A stretch of 64,000 nucleotides of DNA. Origin: Pyrinomonas methylaliphatogenes (GTDB taxonomy: Bacteria > Acidobacteriota > Blastocatellia > Pyrinomonadales > Pyrinomonadaceae). Below are positions 36,536-43,840 of the stretch, in pieces; the stretch's first letter is position 1, and each line of letters begins with the position of its first letter. Under the pieces are notes generated by a model. The model searched no databases, was not told the origin of the DNA, and saw nothing but the letters and a program-made list of their open reading frames with translations. The stretch is from assembly GCF_000820845.2 (NCBI RefSeq), contig NZ_CBXV010000004.1, forward strand, positions 434,001-498,000, in the 5' to 3' direction. The translations under genes and the position numbers were made by a program.

Positions 36536-37666
36536 ATGAAAGTTGGGATCACGGTCTATCCGACCTACGGCGGCAGCGGCATCGTCGGCTCCGAACTCGG
36601 CAAAGAACTCGCACGGCGCGGCCACACGGTCCATTTCATCTCGTCCTCTTTGCCGACTCGTCTTACCGAGCTCAACGAGCGCATACGGTTTCATGAGGTC
36701 GAGATGATGTCCTATCCGCTCTTCGAGCATCAGCCCTATACGCTCGCGCTGGCGACGAAGATGGTCGAGGTGGCGGAGGCCGAAGATCTCGATCTGCTTC
36801 ACGTTCACTACGCCATCCCGCACTCTGTGAGCGCCATTCTCGCGCGCGAGGTCGTGCGCCCGCGGCGGCGCTTGCCCGTGATCACGACGCTTCACGGGAC
36901 GGATATCACGCTCGTCGGCGCGGATCGTTCGTATCTTCCGATCACGCGCTATTGTTTGGAGCAGTCGGACGGTGTGACGGCTATCTCCGAGTACTTGAAA
37001 CGCGCGACCGTCGAAACCTTTCAGTTCGACCGCCTCACGGTGATACCCAATTTCGTCAACGGCGAGGAGTATCGCCGCCGCCCTGTGCCAGGACTGCGAT
37101 CGCACCTTGCGCCTGAAGGCGAACCGTTGATGGTTCACGTCTCCAATTTCCGGCCCGTCAAGCGTCCGACAGATTGCATCGAGATACTCGCGCGCGTGCT
37201 TCGCCGGGGAGTGAAAGCGCGCTTGGTGATGGTCGGCGATGGTCCGGAGCGCGCGCAGGCGGAACATCGCGCGCGCTGTTTGCATGTGGACCGATCGTGC
37301 GTCTTCGTCGGCAAACAACCGCGCATCGTGGACTATCTGTCGGTCGCCGATCTTCTCCTTTTACCATCCGAGCAGGAATCTTTTGGCCTTGCGGCGCTCG
37401 AAGCGATGGCGTGCGAAGTCCCGGTGATCGCTTCGCGCACGGGCGGCGTGCCGGAGGTGGTCGTCGATGGCGAAAGCGGTTTGTTGAGCGAAGTCGGCGA
37501 CGTCGAGAAGATGAGCGCCGACGCCGTGTCGCTTTTGTGCGACGAGGAGCGAAGGCGCGAGATGGGGCGGCGCGCGCGCGCGTCGGCGCTCGAGCGCTAC
37601 AGCGCCGATCTCGTCATTCCACGGTACGTCCAGTTCTACGAAGAGGTGCTCGCTGCCGAGCGGTGA
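36536..37666 (+). CDS. bshA: N-acetyl-alpha-D-glucosaminyl L-malate synthase BshA
   Basis: I take ATG 36536, because MKVGITVYPTYGGSGIVGSELGKELARRGH is the normal BshA N-terminus; the longer open frame back to 36080 runs through the antisense nfu gene. The 376-residue GT4 glycosyltransferase has TLHGTDITLVG, VSNFRPVKRPTDCIEI and the nucleotide-sugar motif EQESFGLAALEAMA with its paired glutamates. It joins UDP-GlcNAc to L-malate, the first step of bacillithiol synthesis. With bshB1 upstream, two of the three pathway genes are here. A strong promoter precedes it. Confidence 0.95.
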   Translation: MKVGITVYPTYGGSGIVGSELGKELARRGHTVHFISSSLPTRLTELNERIRFHEVEMMSYPLFEHQPYTLALATKMVEVAEAEDLDLLHVHYAIPHSVSAILAREVVRPRRRLPVITTLHGTDITLVGADRSYLPITRYCLEQSDGVTAISEYLKRATVETFQFDRLTVIPNFVNGEEYRRRPVPGLRSHLAPEGEPLMVHVSNFRPVKRPTDCIEILARVLRRGVKARLVMVGDGPERAQAEHRARCLHVDRSCVFVGKQPRIVDYLSVADLLLLPSEQESFGLAALEAMACEVPVIASRTGGVPEVVVDGESGLLSEVGDVEKMSADAVSLLCDEERRREMGRRARASALERYSADLVIPRYVQFYEEVLAAER

Positions 37667-37742
37667 TTTTAGAGTTGCCGGGTTTAGCGGGCCTGCCGTT
37701 CCGCTCCGTCTTATCTCAAGTCCGTTTCTTCAGTCGGGGCCT

Positions 37743-38495
37743 ATGTTGAAGAATCGTGAGCGAGCGATTGGCGAAGAGGTGAAGGCGATTGCATCTGACC
37801 GCAGCGCGTTAGTATCGCGATGGGTCGCTCGGGCGCTCGAAGAGAAGCCCTTGCCGCAGATTATACGCAATTTGGAATTGGCCTTCGGCGAGCCTCGGAA
37901 CGAACGGCGGCGCGATCCGCTCGATACGCTGATCAACGTCATACTCTCGCAAGCGACGAGCGATGTGAACAGCGATCGCGCCTTCGCCTCTTTGAAGCGG
38001 CGCTTCCCGACGTGGGAGGATGCTTTGCGCGCGCGCACGTCGAGCATCGCGGCGGCGATCCGTAGCGGCGGCTTGGCGAAGCAAAAGGCTGCGGTGATCA
38101 AAGATCTGTTGCGGCAAATCCGCGAAAAGCACGGCGCGCTCGATCTATCGTTCCTCTGCGCGATGCCGACGCGCGAAGCTGCGGCTTATTTAGCGCAGTT
38201 TCGCGGCATCGGGCCGAAAACCATCGCTTGCACGCTCCTGTTCGCCTGTGGAAAAGAGGTCTTCCCCATCGACACGCATATCTTTCGCGTGCTCCGTCGG
38301 GTCGGATTGTTGCCGGATAAATGCTCGGCTGAGTTGGCCCACGCAATCATGGACCAGATGGTTCCACGCGGGAAATTCTACTCCTTTCACATCAACCTGA
38401 TCAGGCTCGGGCGCACCATCTGTCGCCCGCGCGAGCCGCAGTGCGGAAGATGTCCCATCGTCGAGTATTGCGATTACGGGCGGGAACGGATCTAA
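37743..38495 (+). CDS. nth: Endonuclease III-like DNA glycosylase/AP lyase
   Basis: The 250-residue HhH-GPD protein has the helix-hairpin-helix FRGIGPKTIACTLLF with the catalytic Lys and the Asp in FPIDTHIFRVL. The C-terminal [4Fe-4S] cluster pattern is C-X6-C-X2-C-X5-C (CRPREPQCGRCPIVEYC). It removes oxidised pyrimidines and nicks the abasic site. The N-terminal 55 residues are longer than in E. coli Nth. It follows bshA by 76 bases on the same strand, and could depend on Fe-S supply by Nfu nearby. Confidence 0.93.
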   Translation: MLKNRERAIGEEVKAIASDRSALVSRWVARALEEKPLPQIIRNLELAFGEPRNERRRDPLDTLINVILSQATSDVNSDRAFASLKRRFPTWEDALRARTSSIAAAIRSGGLAKQKAAVIKDLLRQIREKHGALDLSFLCAMPTREAAAYLAQFRGIGPKTIACTLLFACGKEVFPIDTHIFRVLRRVGLLPDKCSAELAHAIMDQMVPRGKFYSFHINLIRLGRTICRPREPQCGRCPIVEYCDYGRERI

Positions 38496-38601
38496 ATTCG
38501 ATCTAGGAAGGAGCGGTCTAGAGCGAGGCGTTCATGAGGACCGGGCGCGGGCTTCGTCGCAAATCGATCTTGCGCGAGGTGGAGGATAGAGGTGGAAGCG
38601 T

Positions 38602-39072
38602 ATGCCGTATCTCATCGACGGGAATAATTTAATGGCCAGGCGCATCGGTTTTAAACTCGGATTGGAGGAGGCGCGGCGCAGGCTTTTGGAAGAACTGGCC
38701 CAATTCGCTTTGATCAAGCGGGTACGCCTTTCGGTCGTCTTCGACGGCGCGCCAAATCCTTTCTTCCCCGACGGGGCGAAATACCGCGGCATTACGGTCT
38801 TTTATGCGCGGCGCGGATCGAACGCCGATGAGCGAATTAAACGACTGGTCAATCGGTCGCGCGAGCGACGGACGCTGATCGTCGTCACGTCGGATCGCGC
38901 GCTGGCTCAATATGTGAGGCGTTGCGGCGCACAGACCATCAGCGCGCAAGAGTTCATCGGCAAGATGGATGAGGCCAGATCGATCGCCGAAGAGGAGCAT
39001 CGCGAGTTGCAGGATGACATCCGCGCTTGGTTGCGCTATTTCGGCGTTGAACCGGAAGATGATGCACCGTGA
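38602..39072 (+). CDS. YacP-like NYN-domain RNase
   Basis: The 156-residue protein begins YLIDGNNLMARRI, a PIN/NYN acidic motif. Later acidic residues lie in SVVFDGAPNPF, SNADERIKRLV and VVTSDRALAQYV. This is the YacP (DUF901/NYN) layout, whose Bacillus homologue Rae1 is a ribosome-associated endoribonuclease. The metal-binding aspartates are conserved by eye. It is followed by a perfect hairpin terminator (39127-39157) that separates it from the convergent fasciclin gene. Confidence 0.88.
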   Translation: MPYLIDGNNLMARRIGFKLGLEEARRRLLEELAQFALIKRVRLSVVFDGAPNPFFPDGAKYRGITVFYARRGSNADERIKRLVNRSRERRTLIVVTSDRALAQYVRRCGAQTISAQEFIGKMDEARSIAEEEHRELQDDIRAWLRYFGVEPEDDAP

Positions 39073-39126
39073 TCGCGCAAAACGCGAGATAGGAACGGGC
39101 TGATTCCGCGGCGCGTGCGGCCAAGA

Positions 39127-39157
39127 AAAGAGCATGCCGCTTTGCGGCATGCTCTTT
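39127..39157. terminator. Perfect 14-bp hairpin between convergent genes
   Basis: AAAGAGCATGCCGC (39127-39140), a TTT loop and GCGGCATGCTCTTT (39144-39157) form an uninterrupted 14-bp stem between the end of the YacP-like gene and the end of the fasciclin gene. The A-rich and T-rich ends suit a bidirectional terminator. Confidence 0.8.
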
Positions 39158-39225
39158 GGAGTTCTCCGCGATCTCGAATTGCGTTCCCTCGCAGCCAGCT
39201 CGATGGCCGGCGATGTGGACGGCCC

Positions 39226-39795
39226 CTAGCGCCGACTGTTCATCTTATTCATCTTCGGCATGAGGACTGTGTCGATGGCATGGATGACGCCATTGGAGGC
39301 CATGATATCGGCTCGAATCACTTTGGCGTTGTCAACCATGACCATCTTCGTGTTGCCCCGCATGCTCACTTTGACGCTCAGTTGCGCTCCGGCAGCGGTT
39401 GGCGCAGGCATGGTTCGCGCGGCGCTCGCCGGAACGTTCATGTTGATGACGTGATAGAGGAGGACCGTGCGGAGTTTTTCGGGATCGTTCATCAGCGCAT
39501 CGAGCTTCTGCTTAGGGATCTTCGCGAAAGCGTCGTTAGTCGGCGCGAAGACCGTAAATGGACCGGGCCCTTTAAGCGTGTCAACTAGGTTAGCTTTCTG
39601 GACCAGCATCACCAGCGTCGAGAATTGCGGATCGCTCATGAGCGTGTCAACGATATCCTTCTGCCCTTGCATAGACATGTTATTCTGGGCCGACATGTCC
39701 GATTGCATCGTTTGCGCCAGCGTGGAGACGGCAAGAGCCGCGCACATCAACGTGGCGGCGAAACAGAATCGGTAGATCGCCCGTTTAAAGTTCAT
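39226..39795 (-). CDS. Fasciclin (FAS1) domain protein, exported
   Basis: The 189-residue protein has a signal peptide (about 1-27, ending STLAQ) and one FAS1 domain at about 50-185, with FTVFAPTNDAFAKIPKQ, the H-box RTVLLYHVINMN and the second motif VIHAIDTVLMP. FAS1 proteins are secreted or surface adhesion-like proteins. It lies 205 bases after an RskA-like anti-sigma gene and downstream of an ECF sigma gene on the same strand. In Mycobacterium tuberculosis the SigK/RskA pair controls the FAS1 proteins Mpt70 and Mpt83, so this neighbour is a likely target. Confidence 0.9.
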   Translation of the reverse strand: MNFKRAIYRFCFAATLMCAALAVSTLAQTMQSDMSAQNNMSMQGQKDIVDTLMSDPQFSTLVMLVQKANLVDTLKGPGPFTVFAPTNDAFAKIPKQKLDALMNDPEKLRTVLLYHVINMNVPASAARTMPAPTAAGAQLSVKVSMRGNTKMVMVDNAKVIRADIMASNGVIHAIDTVLMPKMNKMNSRR

Positions 39796-39924
39796 CTTGG
39801 TTTCCTCCTTCGTCCTTGATCTGTTCTGTCTTCAGCTGCGCCAGATGACTGGCGCTCATTTCCGCCTGCCGCGTCAGCAGAACGAGGAACCAAAATGAAG
39901 CTAACAGCGAAGCTTCCGGCCAGC

Positions 39925-39967
39925 GGTTACCACTCTGGCCGTCACGTATGCGGTTACACTAAGTTAC
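39925..39967 (-). promoter_or_regulatory. Repeated GTAAC motif upstream of the fasciclin gene
   Basis: On the minus strand GTAAC occurs three times (39963-39967, 39952-39957 as GTAACC and 39925-39930 as GTAACC) within 45 bases, about 130-170 bases before the fasciclin start. It may be part of an ECF-type promoter or an operator; the match to a known consensus is not established. Confidence 0.3.
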
Positions 39968-39999
39968 GTATCTGGCGGGGCTTTCGGATTTGGGTGGGA

Positions 40000-40818
40000 T
40001 CAGGAGTTCGAGCCGAGCAAGTACTTTTCACCCGTCGGGACGCGCGTCCCTTGGGCAGGTTCAAGCGTGAGCGCGAAGGCTTTGGCATTACGCGCGATCG
40101 GAGGGATGAAGAAGCTGGTCTCGATATCGCCCTTTTCAGCTTTAAAAACATCGCCCGGCATGGCTTCGCCGCTAGACATGATGAACCAGAGCTGGTAAGC
40201 CTTGCCGGCGGGCGTAGGCGGCAGGTTGGTGGCGAAAAGGATGGCGCGTCCCGTGCGCGCGTCGTAGGCGAGTTTGGCGCGGGCGTGGGGAGCGACTTGC
40301 GTACCTTCTAGTTCGATGACCCGCGTTTGGGGGGCGGCAAGCAGCGCGCGCAGTTCGCGCTCACGGTCCAGTTCTGTGCGCAATTGTCGTTCGGTTCGTT
40401 CCGCTTGCGCTAGTTCCGCGCTCAATCGCTGCCTCTCTCGCCAAAGGATGAGGAGAAGAGCGAGGCAAATAATGACGACGAGCGAAGCGGCAAGGAGCCC
40501 CCATTTCAACCAGAAGCTGCGTGGCGGCGAAGCCGTGATAGCTTCTTCTGATGCGCTCGATTCAGCGGGCGAAAGGCGACTTCGCCGCACGCGCTCCAGA
40601 ATGCGCGCGCGCGTCTCTTTTGCTGGAGCAATAGGCGGGGCGAGATGCGCGAGCATCGCTGCTGTGTCGCGTAGCTCGCGAAGCTCAGCGCGACACACAT
40701 CACACTCCTCGAGATGACGGCGTAGCGCTTCAGACTGCGCCTGATCGAGAACGCCTAGCGCTTCAAGTTCAAGCATCTCACTGAAGTCTTCGTGTTTCAT
40801 CCTCTTCATGCGCGACAT
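40000..40818 (-). CDS. RskA-type anti-sigma factor with zinc-finger N-terminus
   Basis: The 272-residue protein (from MSRMKRMKHEDF; an inner start at 40800 is equally possible) has a putative zinc-finger/anti-sigma domain with HLEECDVCRAEL near residue 30, where H-x3-C-x2-C fits the ZAS pattern. One membrane helix follows (WGLLAASLVVIICLALLLILW) and then a C-terminal extracytoplasmic RskA-like domain (about 170-270, with YDARTGRAILFATNLPPTPAGKAYQLWF). It holds a sigma factor inactive at the membrane until a signal releases it. It follows the ECF sigma gene by 27 bases. Confidence 0.88.
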   Translation of the reverse strand: MSRMKRMKHEDFSEMLELEALGVLDQAQSEALRRHLEECDVCRAELRELRDTAAMLAHLAPPIAPAKETRARILERVRRSRLSPAESSASEEAITASPPRSFWLKWGLLAASLVVIICLALLLILWRERQRLSAELAQAERTERQLRTELDRERELRALLAAPQTRVIELEGTQVAPHARAKLAYDARTGRAILFATNLPPTPAGKAYQLWFIMSSGEAMPGDVFKAEKGDIETSFFIPPIARNAKAFALTLEPAQGTRVPTGEKYLLGSNS

Positions 40819-40845
40819 GTCATCGTCACGCTGCCACTCGATCCT

Positions 40846-41421
40846 TTATCTTCTCCCTTCTGTGATCTTCTCACGGAGAATTTCACGCAATCTGCGCAGT
40901 CCAGCGCGCATACGAGTTTTGATCGTACCGAGCGGGGCGCCCGTGCGCGTGGCGATCTCCGATTGCGAAAGCCCTTCGAAGTAAGCGAGCAAGAGAACAT
41001 CTCTTTGCTCTTCCGGAATCTCAGCTAGAGCGCGGCGCACGATCTCCCGTTCCTCGGTCCGGCTTAACTGTTGGGTTATTTCATCCGTCTCGCTCCAAGA
41101 GCTTCTGCTCGCTTGCATCTCTTTCCGATCACGCGAATTGCGCGCGCGCACGCGATCGATCGCGCGGCTGCGGGCGATGGTCACCAGCCAGGTGAACGGC
41201 CGCCCGCGCGCACCGTCGAATCTTTCGGCTTCTTGCCAGACTTGAAGGAAGACCTCCTGCAAGACGTCTTCGGCTTCCGATCTGTCATTCAATATACGGA
41301 GCAGAAGGCCAAATAGAATCGAAGCGTAGCGATCATAAAAAGCGGCGAGTGCCCGTTCGTCGCCTTGGGCGATGGCGCGAACGAGTTCGGCGTCCGATTG
41401 GTCCTGTGATCGAGGCTTCAC
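40846..41421 (-). CDS. ECF RNA polymerase sigma factor (SigK-like)
   Basis: The 191-residue sigma has region 2 (FYDRYASILFGLLLRILNDRSEAEDVLQEVFLQVWQEAERF), a short linker and region 4 (ALAEIPEEQRDVLLLAYFEGLSQSEIATRTGAPLGTIKTRMRAGLRRLRE). I take GTG 41421 as the start because the upstream frame (to TTG 41526) contains an extended -10 promoter. Directly downstream is an RskA-type anti-sigma, then a fasciclin gene. The pair resembles SigK-RskA. No -35/-10 shared by the three genes was identified. Confidence 0.92.
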   Translation of the reverse strand: MKPRSQDQSDAELVRAIAQGDERALAAFYDRYASILFGLLLRILNDRSEAEDVLQEVFLQVWQEAERFDGARGRPFTWLVTIARSRAIDRVRARNSRDRKEMQASRSSWSETDEITQQLSRTEEREIVRRALAEIPEEQRDVLLLAYFEGLSQSEIATRTGAPLGTIKTRMRAGLRRLREILREKITEGRR

Positions 41422-41492
41422 GACCCTCAGTTTTGAATGCGCTTCTTCTGAATCCGCGCGTCTCCAGCGCGACCCGTCAGATCGAGCGCCGA

Positions 41493-41501
41493 AGTATAAC
41501 A
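41493..41501 (-). promoter_or_regulatory. Extended -10 promoter of the ECF sigma gene
   Basis: The minus strand reads TGTTATACT, a TG-extended -10 element, about 70 bases before the GTG start. No good -35 is seen, as is usual for extended -10 promoters. Confidence 0.45.
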
Positions 41502-41552
41502 CATTTTGGGATCGGACTCGTCTCAAAGGGAGAGGCGATTCGTCTGGCGAAC

Positions 41553-41585
41553 CGCGGAAAGGCGGAACTCCTCCGCCTTTCCGCG
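41553..41585. other. Perfect 14-bp inverted repeat between divergent genes
   Basis: CGCGGAAAGGCGGA (41553-41566) and TCCGCCTTTCCGCG (41572-41585) form a 14-bp stem with the loop ACTCC. It lies between the minus-strand sigma gene and the plus-strand ferritin-like gene. There is no T-tract, so it is not a typical terminator; a regulator site or RNA hairpin is possible. The rest of 41422-41823 holds repeat locus D. Confidence 0.75.
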
Positions 41586-41695
41586 TAGCGGTGATTCCCG
41601 CTCACGCAATCCGATCATCATGCGGCGCTCGTAGATAAGAGCGGACGGAGAAAAACTTGGTTCTAGGATCATCGGTTGCGCTGGTCGAAGCAACT

Positions 41696-41804
41696 CTGAT
41701 CGCCTTCGTGCGATGAGTAAGGATCTTTTGCCAGCCAAAGCACGCGAAAAGTGCAGCGTTGCGCAAGCCTGATCGCCTTCGTGCGACGAGTAAGGATCTT
41801 TTGC
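41696..41804. repeat. Direct repeat locus D: 36-bp pair, period 73
   Basis: Copy 1 (41696-41731) and copy 2 (41769-41804) match at 35 of 36 bases (CTGATCGCCTTCGTGCGA and on). The insert, 41732-41768, is 37 bases and unrelated. The pair lies in the leader of the ferritin-like gene, ending 20 bases before the ATG, so its second copy abuts the ribosome-binding site GGAGG. Confidence 0.95.
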
Positions 41805-41823
41805 TGAAAAGGAGGATCACCCG

Positions 41824-42297
41824 ATGTCTGATTTGCTCGAGAAGATCAAGGAGAACCGTGCCGCTCGACGCCGTTTCATCAAACATGCCGGAATCGCCGG
41901 TCTCGGGTTGATCGGGGCCAGTCAAATCGAACTGACTCAAGTGATGGCGCAGAGCGGCGAGTTGAACGATGTCAATATACTGAACTTCGCGCTCAATTTG
42001 GAATATCTGGAGGCGGAGTTCTACGTCCGTTCGGCCTTCGGACGCGGGTTGAGCGACGGCGACGTGACGGGCACGGGCACGCTCGGTCCGGTGATCGGCG
42101 GGCGTCAGGTGCCGTTCACAACGCCGAGCATACGCGAATATGCCGAGGAGATCGCTGCCGACGAGGAGGCGCACGTCCGTTTCTTGCGCGCTGGCCTAGG
42201 GAGCGCCGCTGTCGCCCGTCCGACGATCGATCTGCAGGATAGTTTCACCAAGGCGGCACGCGCTGCTGGTTTGATCGGGCCGATGGATACGTTTTGA
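41824..42297 (+). CDS. Ferritin-like domain protein, N-terminal part, ended by a UGA at a frameshift
   Basis: The first 157 residues have a Tat-like start (RRRFIKHAGIAGLGLIGASQI) and ferritin-like helices (NFALNLEYLEAEFYVRSA and AADEEAHVRFLRAGL) of the desiccation-related/ferritin-like family, which often carries a di-iron or dessication-protein fold. Translation meets TGA at 42295. Shifting forward by one base there continues straight into the rest of the domain at 42296 (FDPYADENN, then LLAAYIFEDVGVTAYKGA). The next frame (see the following entry) is the same protein. The stop is embedded in TTT TGA, see findings. Confidence 0.85.
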   Translation: MSDLLEKIKENRAARRRFIKHAGIAGLGLIGASQIELTQVMAQSGELNDVNILNFALNLEYLEAEFYVRSAFGRGLSDGDVTGTGTLGPVIGGRQVPFTTPSIREYAEEIAADEEAHVRFLRAGLGSAAVARPTIDLQDSFTKAARAAGLIGPMDTF

Positions 42298-42322
42298 TCC
42301 TTACGCTGATGAGAACAATTTC

Positions 42323-42709
42323 TTGTTAGCGGCTTACATTTTCGAGGACGTAGGCGTGACCGCCTACAAGGGAGCAGCGCGCTTTTTGACGAACAAAGAC
42401 TTCCTCGAGGCTGCTGCCGGAATTCTCGCCGTCGAAGCTTATCACGCGAGCAACATTCGCACCGTGCTTTATGCGCGCGGTTTCTTCGATGCGGCGCAGC
42501 GCATCTCGGATCTGCGCGATGCTGCCGATGGACCGGCGGATCTCGACCAAGGGATCTTGCTCAACGGTAAAGCTAATATCGTCCCCTCAGATGGAAACGG
42601 CATCGCTTTCAGCCGGACGCCCACACAAGTTTTAAGCATCGTCTACCTCGGCGGGCGTTCCGCTGGCTTCGGCTTCTTCCCGAATCGAATGAATGGTGCC
42701 ATTCGGTGA
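42323..42709 (+). pseudogene. Ferritin-like domain protein, C-terminal part in the +1 frame
   Basis: The open frame actually begins at 42296, directly after the upstream stop, and continues the ferritin-like helices (LLAAYIFEDVGVTAYKGAARFLTNKDFLEAAAGILAVEAYHASNIRTVLYARG). It ends with a C-terminal NGIAFSRTPTQVLSIVYLGGRS segment typical of this family. There is no ribosome-binding site for a separate start at 42323. It is therefore the second half of one broken or frameshifted gene (41824-42709, about 295 residues when joined). A single extra T in a run of four explains it. Confidence 0.8.
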
Positions 42710-42740
42710 ACGAAAACTTTTCGCTGCGGAGGAAAGAACC

Positions 42741-43307
42741 ATGCGTTTCAAGTTGACGATAGCTTCCCTTTTGATTCTGGGATCTTTGAGCATGGCGCAA
42801 GCCGCAACCTTCACCTTTACGGGAAACACGTTCACCAACCCAGACGGTCGGTTCAATCGCCCCGAAGAGAACGGGATGATGCTCTCCTCGTTAGGATCGA
42901 ACGTCCCCTACAAAGTCTTCGGTTTCTCCGTCACTAGTCCTGGCTCGTACACGTTCGTTCTTCAATCTCTGGAGCCGGTCGTTTACGATCCATTCTTGGT
43001 TCTATATGCTAGCTCTTTCAACCCCTCAAGCCCTCTAAGCAACTTCGTCGTGGCGAATGATGACCTCGCTGGCGACACCACACGTTCAGGCTTTACCCAA
43101 ACTCTGTCGACAGGGGTTAACTACTTCCTCGTCGTCACGGGCAAGATCGGCGATGGGATGTCGCTCTTTGAAGATTCCGGCGCTTTTCAAACGACAATCA
43201 CTGGACCAGGAACGATCGTGCCCGTCCCCGAGCCGGCCACGATGATCTTGCTCGGCACAGGATTAGTAGGCGTTGGGGCGGCGTTGCGTCGGCGTCACAA
43301 TGGTTAA
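42741..43307 (+). CDS. PEP-CTERM sorting-domain protein, secreted
   Basis: The ATG at 42741 follows GGAGGAAAG and begins a signal peptide (MRFKLTIASLLILGSLSMAQA). The 188-residue product has a beta-rich body (FTFTGNTFTN, GSYTFVLQSLEPVVYDPFLVLYAS) and ends with a PEP-CTERM motif: VPVPEPATMILLGTGLVGVGAALRRRHNG, in which PEP is followed by a transmembrane helix and a basic tail. PEP-CTERM proteins are processed by an exosortase in Gram-negative bacteria with exopolysaccharide; the exosortase is not in this window. The body may be a Ca-binding-like or DVUA0089-type domain; no firm family. Confidence 0.88.
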   Translation: MRFKLTIASLLILGSLSMAQAATFTFTGNTFTNPDGRFNRPEENGMMLSSLGSNVPYKVFGFSVTSPGSYTFVLQSLEPVVYDPFLVLYASSFNPSSPLSNFVVANDDLAGDTTRSGFTQTLSTGVNYFLVVTGKIGDGMSLFEDSGAFQTTITGPGTIVPVPEPATMILLGTGLVGVGAALRRRHNG

Positions 43308-43525
43308 ATGAGTGCAAGGCGAGATGATTGCTTTCACCGCTCCACCGATTTGATGTGTGACTTTATTGTAGACGGGTAGGGGGATTAGCGACTCTTGGCC
43401 GGCGTGGCTTGGAGCCAGTTCGTCGAAAGACGGGCTGGCTATTTTTGCGCCCCAATCGTTGGCGAAGTTTCGTTGCTAGATTGAACCTTGGATCTAATGG
43501 CTCTTCGGAGAACCGATCCCTCGCT

Positions 43526-43636
43526 GCAATAGTGTTCAAAGCGCCTTCCTCTTTTGGGTTCGACGTAGAGCACGACGAACGCGATCGCGAACGAACAGGC
43601 AATAGTGTTCAAAGCGTCTTCCTCTTGTAGGTTCGA
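43526..43636. repeat. Direct repeat locus E: 38-bp pair, period 73
   Basis: Copies at 43526-43563 and 43599-43636 match at 35 of 38 bases (GCAATAGTGTTCAAAGCG and on). The insert 43564-43598 is 35 bases and unrelated. Confidence 0.95.
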
Positions 43637-43675
43637 GCTAGGCTAGCGTCGAAGCTCGAAACAGGGTTAGAGACT

Positions 43676-43777
43676 CGTCTTCTGCCAGCCTTTTCAGAGA
43701 TAATGTTCAGCGTGAAAGTTGTTTAACAACGCGCGCGTCTTCGGCCTGCTTTTCAGAGATAATGTTCAGCGTGAAAG
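43676..43777. repeat. Direct repeat locus F: 29-bp identical core, period 59
   Basis: A 29-base identical core (CTTTTCAGAGATAATG and on) lies at 43690-43718 and 43749-43777. Homology extends left to 43676 and 43736 with one gap, giving copies of about 42 bases and an insert of only about 17 bases. It is the shortest-period locus and lies just 40 bases after locus E. Confidence 0.9.
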
Positions 43778-43840
43778 GTCGGTCATCGAAAGAGCGAAAG
43801 GGTTGCCCCGTTTTGGCCATTGCGGTGAGGTTGTAAGCGG

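Larger units (their letters stand above)
43308..43840. other. Intergenic region with two repeat loci, no gene seen
   Basis: Between the PEP-CTERM gene and the RlmD-like gene lie repeat loci E and F, together covering much of 43526-43777. No ORF is convincing. The region is more AT-rich than the genes around it. Confidence 0.5.
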
